Origin: an uncultured Terriglobus sp.
Lineage (GTDB): Bacteria; Acidobacteriota; Terriglobia; Terriglobales; Acidobacteriaceae
Direction: 5' to 3'
Assembly (NCBI GenBank): GCA_937871605.1
Contig: CALMRM010000235.1
Location: forward strand, 1 to 16,424
DNA: 16,424 nt
Shown: positions 13,060-16,424 of the stretch, piece by piece
Position numbering within the stretch: position 1 is the first letter of the stretch
Layout: the number at the start of each line of letters is the position of its first letter
Notes under the pieces: generated by a model
Database searches by the model: none
What the model saw: the letters and a program-made list of their open reading frames with translations, nothing else
What the model was told of the DNA's origin: nothing
Program-made: the position numbers and the translations under genes

Positions 13060-13824
13060 TTATTGCGGGGTCTGGGTGCCCGTGCCCTCCGGCATGCGGG
13101 GGCGAATGCCGGGGACAGCAATTGGAACAGCCTTTGGCTTGCTCTGCGCCATGGCCGTTACCGCAGAGGCCTGCAACGTGACGATGAGCGCTTTCGCGGG
13201 GACTTCTTTGGGGTTGCTGTAGCTGTGGGGCGTGTTTGCGTCAAAGTAGACGGCATCACCTGACTCCAGCCGGTGCTTGCCCTCACCGTGCACAATGTCC
13301 AACTCACCCTCAAGCACATAGAGGAACTCGCAGCCCGCGTGCTGGTGGGCGCGCCGGCCAGGCATGTTGGGCAGAAACTCTGCAAAGTAGGGGTCAAGCT
13401 GGCGGTCTGGCACCAGGTAGCCAAGTGACTCGAAATAGTACGACGGATCGTCTGTCCCGCTCTGCGGCAGGCGAATGCGGTCTTTGCCGCGTTGCACACG
13501 GAACAGCGTTTTTGGCTCCGGCTCAAAGAAGTAGCTCAGATCCTTGGAGAACACCAGCGCAATGCGCGCCAGGTTGCGCAGGGTGGGAACGACACGGCCC
13601 GTTTCCAACTGCGACAGAAAGCTGGCAGACAAGCCGGTATGGCGGCCAAGTTCGACCAGCCCCATCGACTTTTTGAGGCGCAGGTGCTTGATGCGCTCGC
13701 CAAGTCGCTTTTCCGAGATGAACAGCTCGGCTGCGTTGGTGGCAACGCTTGTATCTTTCTCTTCGGGTTCAACGGTGGGTATAGCCCGCTGGGCGATATC
13801 CAGGGGAGTTGCTTCAGTTGCCAT
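13060..13824 (-). CDS. XRE-family regulator with C-terminal cupin sensor
   Basis: A 254-residue cytosolic transcription factor. A 40-residue leader precedes an XRE/Cro helix-turn-helix (41-97: LGERIKHLRLKKSMGLVELG, HTGLSASFLSQLETGRVVPT). The cupin_2 domain (about 140-222) carries both classic motifs: RRAHQHAGCEFLYVLEG (His160, His162, Glu166) and GDAVYFDANTPHSYSN (His200, Asn204). A metal-bound small-molecule site is therefore likely. Relatives regulate polyamine, amino-acid or sugar catabolism; the effector here is unknown. A GTG nine bases earlier (13833) abuts AGGA with no spacing, so ATG 13824, with AGGAG eight bases upstream, is the start. The protein ends in a Pro/Gly/Thr tail. It is followed by a strong terminator. 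The neighbouring ROK gene is a possible but unproven target. Confidence 0.88.
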   Translation of the reverse strand: MATEATPLDIAQRAIPTVEPEEKDTSVATNAAELFISEKRLGERIKHLRLKKSMGLVELGRHTGLSASFLSQLETGRVVPTLRNLARIALVFSKDLSYFFEPEPKTLFRVQRGKDRIRLPQSGTDDPSYYFESLGYLVPDRQLDPYFAEFLPNMPGRRAHQHAGCEFLYVLEGELDIVHGEGKHRLESGDAVYFDANTPHSYSNPKEVPAKALIVTLQASAVTAMAQSKPKAVPIAVPGIRPRMPEGTGTQTPQ

Positions 13825-14035
13825 GGTCTCCACTCCTGATGGGCCGTCCCTTGCTGCCAGGCGAACAGATGTTCCAGCCCCGTCGAAAGATGTACGGCGT
13901 CCGCATGCTGCCGGATTGAATTGTTATCGACGAAATTTCAAGTTGCGCCACGAGGACGAGCTCAAAAGTTCAGGTGCTAGCCTTTGTGATGTGTGGGGAA
14001 GCACCGAACAGGCAGATTGCGGTCTCGGCGCGCTG

Positions 14036-15094
14036 ATGCAGAGGGTGTGTTTCGGCCTGCTGCCGTGGCTGCTGGTGGGCTGTGCCAGCCAGGGACCGCT
14101 GCGGCCACCTTCGCTGCACCTGCCCGCCCCTGTGCGTGGTCTGCGAGCGGAGCGGACGGGCGACACCGTTGCCCTGAGTTGGACGAACCCGGTGCGCACG
14201 TCGGACGGTGTGTCGTTGATGCAGAAACATGGTGCGGCTCCGCTTACGGTGGCGATCTGCCGCAAGGCCACTGCTGCTGACGCTTGCCAGCCGGTGGGCA
14301 GCCTTCCGCTGCTGAGTGGGCAGGCGGGCAGCTGGCATGAGACGTTGCCCGCTGCGTTCGCGACCGGACCGGCACGTCCACTGACATACCAGGTACAGGC
14401 GCTGAACGGCAAGGGTAAGGGTGGGCAGCCGGTACCAGTGGATGCGCTTGCGGGTGCCGCGCCGCACCCGGTGCTTGCGCTGACGGCGACGCGCGTGACG
14501 GGGGGCGTTGCGCTGCACTGGCAGCTCGACCAGGCCCCAGGTGCGGACCACATCGCATTGCAGGTGGTGCGCGGAAAGGCGGCAGCGACTGCCCCGGGGA
14601 CTGCGGATGCGGCGCGTCCTGCCCTGCTGTCCGCGGAGATCGCCGGTTCGGACGTAGGGGGCGTGCTGGATCCGGGCGCGCGGCTGGGAGTGGCGCAGGT
14701 CTACACGGTGCAGCGTACCCGGACCGTACAGCGGCCCTCAGGCGGTGACTTGCTGATGAGCAGTGTGGCCAGCAGCGTGACCGAGCAGGCGAACGCGTTG
14801 CCCAAGGCCTTGCCGCCGCCCACGGGTTTGGAGGCTGTGGTGGATACGCTTGCCCAGCCGGAGGTAGAGCTGGTGTCGGATCCGGTGGATGGCGCGGCTG
14901 GATACCTGCTGTTCCGGGCGGTTGGCTCTGGTGACAGTGTGCCGCTGAGCACGGCACCAGTGACGGGGTTTACATACACCGATGCCGCGGTTGGGCCGGG
15001 GCAGCGGTTGCGGTACAGCATCGCCACAGTGGACGGGAGCGGCCAGGTGGGGCGGCGTGGCGCGCCGGTGTTGGTGGAAATGCCTGCGCGGTAG
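14036..15094 (+). CDS. Lipoprotein with fibronectin type III-like repeats
   Basis: A 352-residue probable lipoprotein: short signal MQRVCFGLLPWLLVGC with lipobox LVGC (Cys16). The body shows about three FN3-like beta-sandwich units. The first begins PAPVRGLRAERTGDTVALSW, the second HPVLALTATRVTGGVALHWQ, the third PPPTGLEAVVDT and ends LRYSIATVDGSGQVGRRG. Each has the Trp or aromatic strand followed by a YxVxAxNxxG-type strand. FN3 modules usually mediate binding in cell-surface or envelope proteins; no catalytic motif is seen. The frame is open far upstream, but ATG 14036 gives the signal peptide. Its ribosome site is weak. It ends 85 bp before transaldolase on the same strand, with no terminator seen between them. 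The 211 bp upstream (13825-14035) hold nothing I can name. Confidence 0.78.
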   Translation: MQRVCFGLLPWLLVGCASQGPLRPPSLHLPAPVRGLRAERTGDTVALSWTNPVRTSDGVSLMQKHGAAPLTVAICRKATAADACQPVGSLPLLSGQAGSWHETLPAAFATGPARPLTYQVQALNGKGKGGQPVPVDALAGAAPHPVLALTATRVTGGVALHWQLDQAPGADHIALQVVRGKAAATAPGTADAARPALLSAEIAGSDVGGVLDPGARLGVAQVYTVQRTRTVQRPSGGDLLMSSVASSVTEQANALPKALPPPTGLEAVVDTLAQPEVELVSDPVDGAAGYLLFRAVGSGDSVPLSTAPVTGFTYTDAAVGPGQRLRYSIATVDGSGQVGRRGAPVLVEMPAR

Positions 15095-15166
15095 CTTCAA
15101 CAAACGCCATGCCGCACTTGCATGCATCTAAACTTGGTAAGGTTGACGCGGGGTTGCACCCGGCAC

Positions 15167-15171
15167 AGGAG
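15167..15171 (+). promoter_or_regulatory. Ribosome binding site of transaldolase
   Basis: AGGAG eight bases before ATG 15180, the strongest Shine-Dalgarno sequence in this half of the window, in keeping with a highly expressed central-metabolism gene. Confidence 0.7.
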
Positions 15172-15179
15172 AAACACAG

Positions 15180-16172
15180 ATGGCAACGCTTCTGGATAGT
15201 TTGAAGCAGTACACAACGGTGGTGGCCGATACTGGCGACATGAAGTCGATGGAGAAGTTCAAGCCGACGGATGCGACGACGAATCCAACGCTGATCACCG
15301 CCGCCGCAGGCATGCCGGAGTACTCCTACATTGTGGATGATGTGCTGAAGGAGGCCAAGGAGAAGGCTGGCGCGAACTCCGACGACAAGGCGGTCGCGGC
15401 TGCCGCTTTCAAGACCCTGGCTGTGGCGTTTGGCCGCAAGATTCTCGACATCGTGCCGGGCCGCGTCTCGACCGAGGTGGATGCACGGCTGTCTTTTGAC
15501 AAGGAAAAGACGCTGGAGCAGGCGCACGCCATCATCAAACAGTATGAAGACGTGGGTGTGAGCCGCGAGCGCATCCTGATCAAGATCGCCTCCACCTGGG
15601 AGGGCATCAAGGCCGCCGAGGAGTTGGAGAAAGAAGGCATCCACTGCAACCTGACGCTGCTGTTCGGCATGCACCAGGCCGTGGCGTGCGCCGAGGCCAA
15701 GGTGACGCTGATTTCGCCGTTCGTGGGCCGCATTCTTGACTGGTACAAGAAGGACACCGGCAAGGACTACCAGGGCGCGGACGACCCCGGCGTCCAGTCC
15801 GTGACGACCATCTACAACTACTACAAGAAGTTCGGCTATAAGACGCAGGTCATGGGTGCAAGCTTCCGCAACATCAGCGAAATTAAGGAGCTTGCGGGCT
15901 GCGACCTCTTGACCATCGCGCCCAAGCTGCTGGAGGAGTTGAACGGTGAGCAGGGCACGCTGGAACGCAAACTGGATCCCAGCAAGGCAGCGAACCTTGA
16001 TATTGAAAGGATCTCGATGGACAAGGAAACCTTCGAGAAGATGCATGCGGAAGATCGCATGGCACACGACAAGCTGAAGGAAGGCATCGAGGGCTTTAGC
16101 AAGGCACTTGAGGAGCTGGAACAGCTGCTCGAAAAGCGCATCAAGGAAGTGGCAGAACCGGCCCACGCATAA
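15180..16172 (+). CDS. tal: Transaldolase, TalB type
   Basis: A 330-residue class I aldolase-type enzyme that moves a dihydroxyacetone unit between sedoheptulose-7-phosphate and glyceraldehyde-3-phosphate in the non-oxidative pentose phosphate pathway. The sequence begins MATLLDSLKQYTTVVADTGD (Asp17 as in E. coli TalB), then FKPTDATTNPTLI, GRVSTEVDARLSFD, and the Schiff-base lysine Lys135 in RILIKIASTWEGI (Lys132 in E. coli). NLTLLFGMHQAVACAEA, ISPFVGRILDWYK, TQVMGASFRNISEI and LTIAPKLLEEL complete the barrel. Length and order are standard for the TalB/TalA subfamily, not the short FSA or bifunctional types. It is followed by a terminator. Confidence 0.97.
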   Translation: MATLLDSLKQYTTVVADTGDMKSMEKFKPTDATTNPTLITAAAGMPEYSYIVDDVLKEAKEKAGANSDDKAVAAAAFKTLAVAFGRKILDIVPGRVSTEVDARLSFDKEKTLEQAHAIIKQYEDVGVSRERILIKIASTWEGIKAAEELEKEGIHCNLTLLFGMHQAVACAEAKVTLISPFVGRILDWYKKDTGKDYQGADDPGVQSVTTIYNYYKKFGYKTQVMGASFRNISEIKELAGCDLLTIAPKLLEELNGEQGTLERKLDPSKAANLDIERISMDKETFEKMHAEDRMAHDKLKEGIEGFSKALEELEQLLEKRIKEVAEPAHA

Positions 16173-16191
16173 GAACGCAGGGCAGTAGGTG

Positions 16192-16216
16192 GGCCGGGGC
16201 ATATGCTCCGGCCTTT
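16192..16216 (+). terminator. Terminator after transaldolase
   Basis: GGCCGG (16192-16197) with CCGGCC (16208-16213), extended inward by GCATATGC for a near-perfect 22-bp palindrome with one G-T mismatch pair, followed by TTT. It lies 19 bp after the transaldolase stop. Confidence 0.75.
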
Positions 16217-16253
16217 ACTATGCGCTGAGACAGCTCCCTTCGGCAGGATCGCG

Positions 16254-16424
16254 ATGAACGAAACAGCAGTTGAATCTGTATGGGACTACCCACGGCCGCC
16301 CCGCTTAGAAAAGACGGTGCGCCACCTGCGGATCGTTCATGCAGGAGTGGTCCTTGCGGACACCACCTCTGCCTGGCGCGTCCTCGAGACGAGCCACCCG
16401 CCCGTGTATTACATTCCGCAGGCA
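16254..16424 (+). CDS. DUF427 domain protein, 5' part
   Basis: The first 57 codons of a gene that leaves the window on the right. MNETAVESVWDYPRPPRLEK, then VHAGVVLADTTSAWRVLETS and HPPVYYIPQA, is the characteristic opening of DUF427 proteins (SVWDYPRPP and ADTxxAxRVLETSHPPxYY). These are small cytosolic proteins of unknown biochemical role. AGGA lies five bases before ATG 16254. It is separated from transaldolase by a terminator, so it is probably its own unit. Confidence 0.88.
   Translation, partial: MNETAVESVWDYPRPPRLEKTVRHLRIVHAGVVLADTTSAWRVLETSHPPVYYIPQA

Noticed and set aside
13544..14035. Long upstream extension of the FN3 lipoprotein frame.
   Set aside because: It overlaps the XRE-cupin gene on the opposite strand and would bury the lipoprotein signal peptide inside the protein.
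14970..16202. 410-residue minus-strand open frame opposite transaldolase.
   Set aside because: Shadow of a GC-rich gene: transaldolase on the plus strand is unmistakable, and the antisense product has no recognisable motif.
1..16424. tRNA, rRNA, insertion sequences, phage genes, toxin-antitoxin or defence systems.
   Set aside because: Looked for by eye on both strands; no cloverleaf with CCA-type ends, transposase motif, integrase or paired small ORFs could be supported.

Overview
The window looks like chromosomal DNA from a GC-rich, mesophilic Acidobacteriota (Acidobacteriaceae such as Terriglobus, Granulicella or Edaphobacter). The evidence is the protein repertoire, the long N-terminal and C-terminal low-complexity tails, and the dispersed palindromes with a GTCATCC core that I recall as common in that family. 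The assignment is inference from memory; no rRNA or other phylogenetic marker is present.

Layout, left to right. (1) 1-226: a piece of purA (minus strand) that starts abruptly at the 'KGK' of the GTP-binding loop and has no start codon. It adjoins an AT-rich gene-free stretch (227-467). (2) 468-1818: the divergent quinone-reductase/HxlR-regulator pair qorB-qorR with inverted repeats between them. (3) 1947-2729: a secreted thioredoxin-like DUF1223 protein, convergent with an EF-P paralogue of the EfpL/YeiP type (2737-3312). (4) 3383-4874: a repeat-rich section around mutM. A 26-bp perfect inverted repeat lies before the gene, an array of six short hairpins after it, and then a diverged second copy of the last 38 codons of mutM. 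(5) 4875-5663: a secreted protein of unknown function with visibly lower GC. (6) 5832-6407: a ThiE/TenI-family gene. (7) 6408-6807: palindromes and a 34-bp tandem repeat, leading into glgP (6808-9327). (8) 9522-10715: a NylB/EstB-like serine hydrolase, then an OmpH/Skp-like periplasmic protein (10971-11660) with a very clear promoter. (9) 11956-13824: a ROK-family protein and an XRE-cupin regulator, each its own transcription unit, with a terminator and then a promoter between them. (10) 14036-16424: a fibronectin-III lipoprotein, transaldolase, and the start of a DUF427 protein.

Functionally most of this is housekeeping: carbon storage and the pentose phosphate pathway (glgP, tal, a ROK sugar-kinase-like protein), base-excision repair (mutM), translation (efpL), thiamine synthesis (thiE), purine synthesis (purA), quinone redox defence (qorBR) and envelope biogenesis (ompH/skp). 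Apart from qorBR, I see no multi-gene operon with a shared pathway. I see no insertion sequence, phage gene, tRNA, rRNA, CRISPR array or toxin-antitoxin pair.

I did not find a convincing new multi-gene system. The items most worth checking are the decapitated purA, the hairpin array bracketed by two mutM 3' ends, the ROK protein with an altered ATP-binding motif, and two candidate operators (upstream of ompH and of the serine hydrolase).
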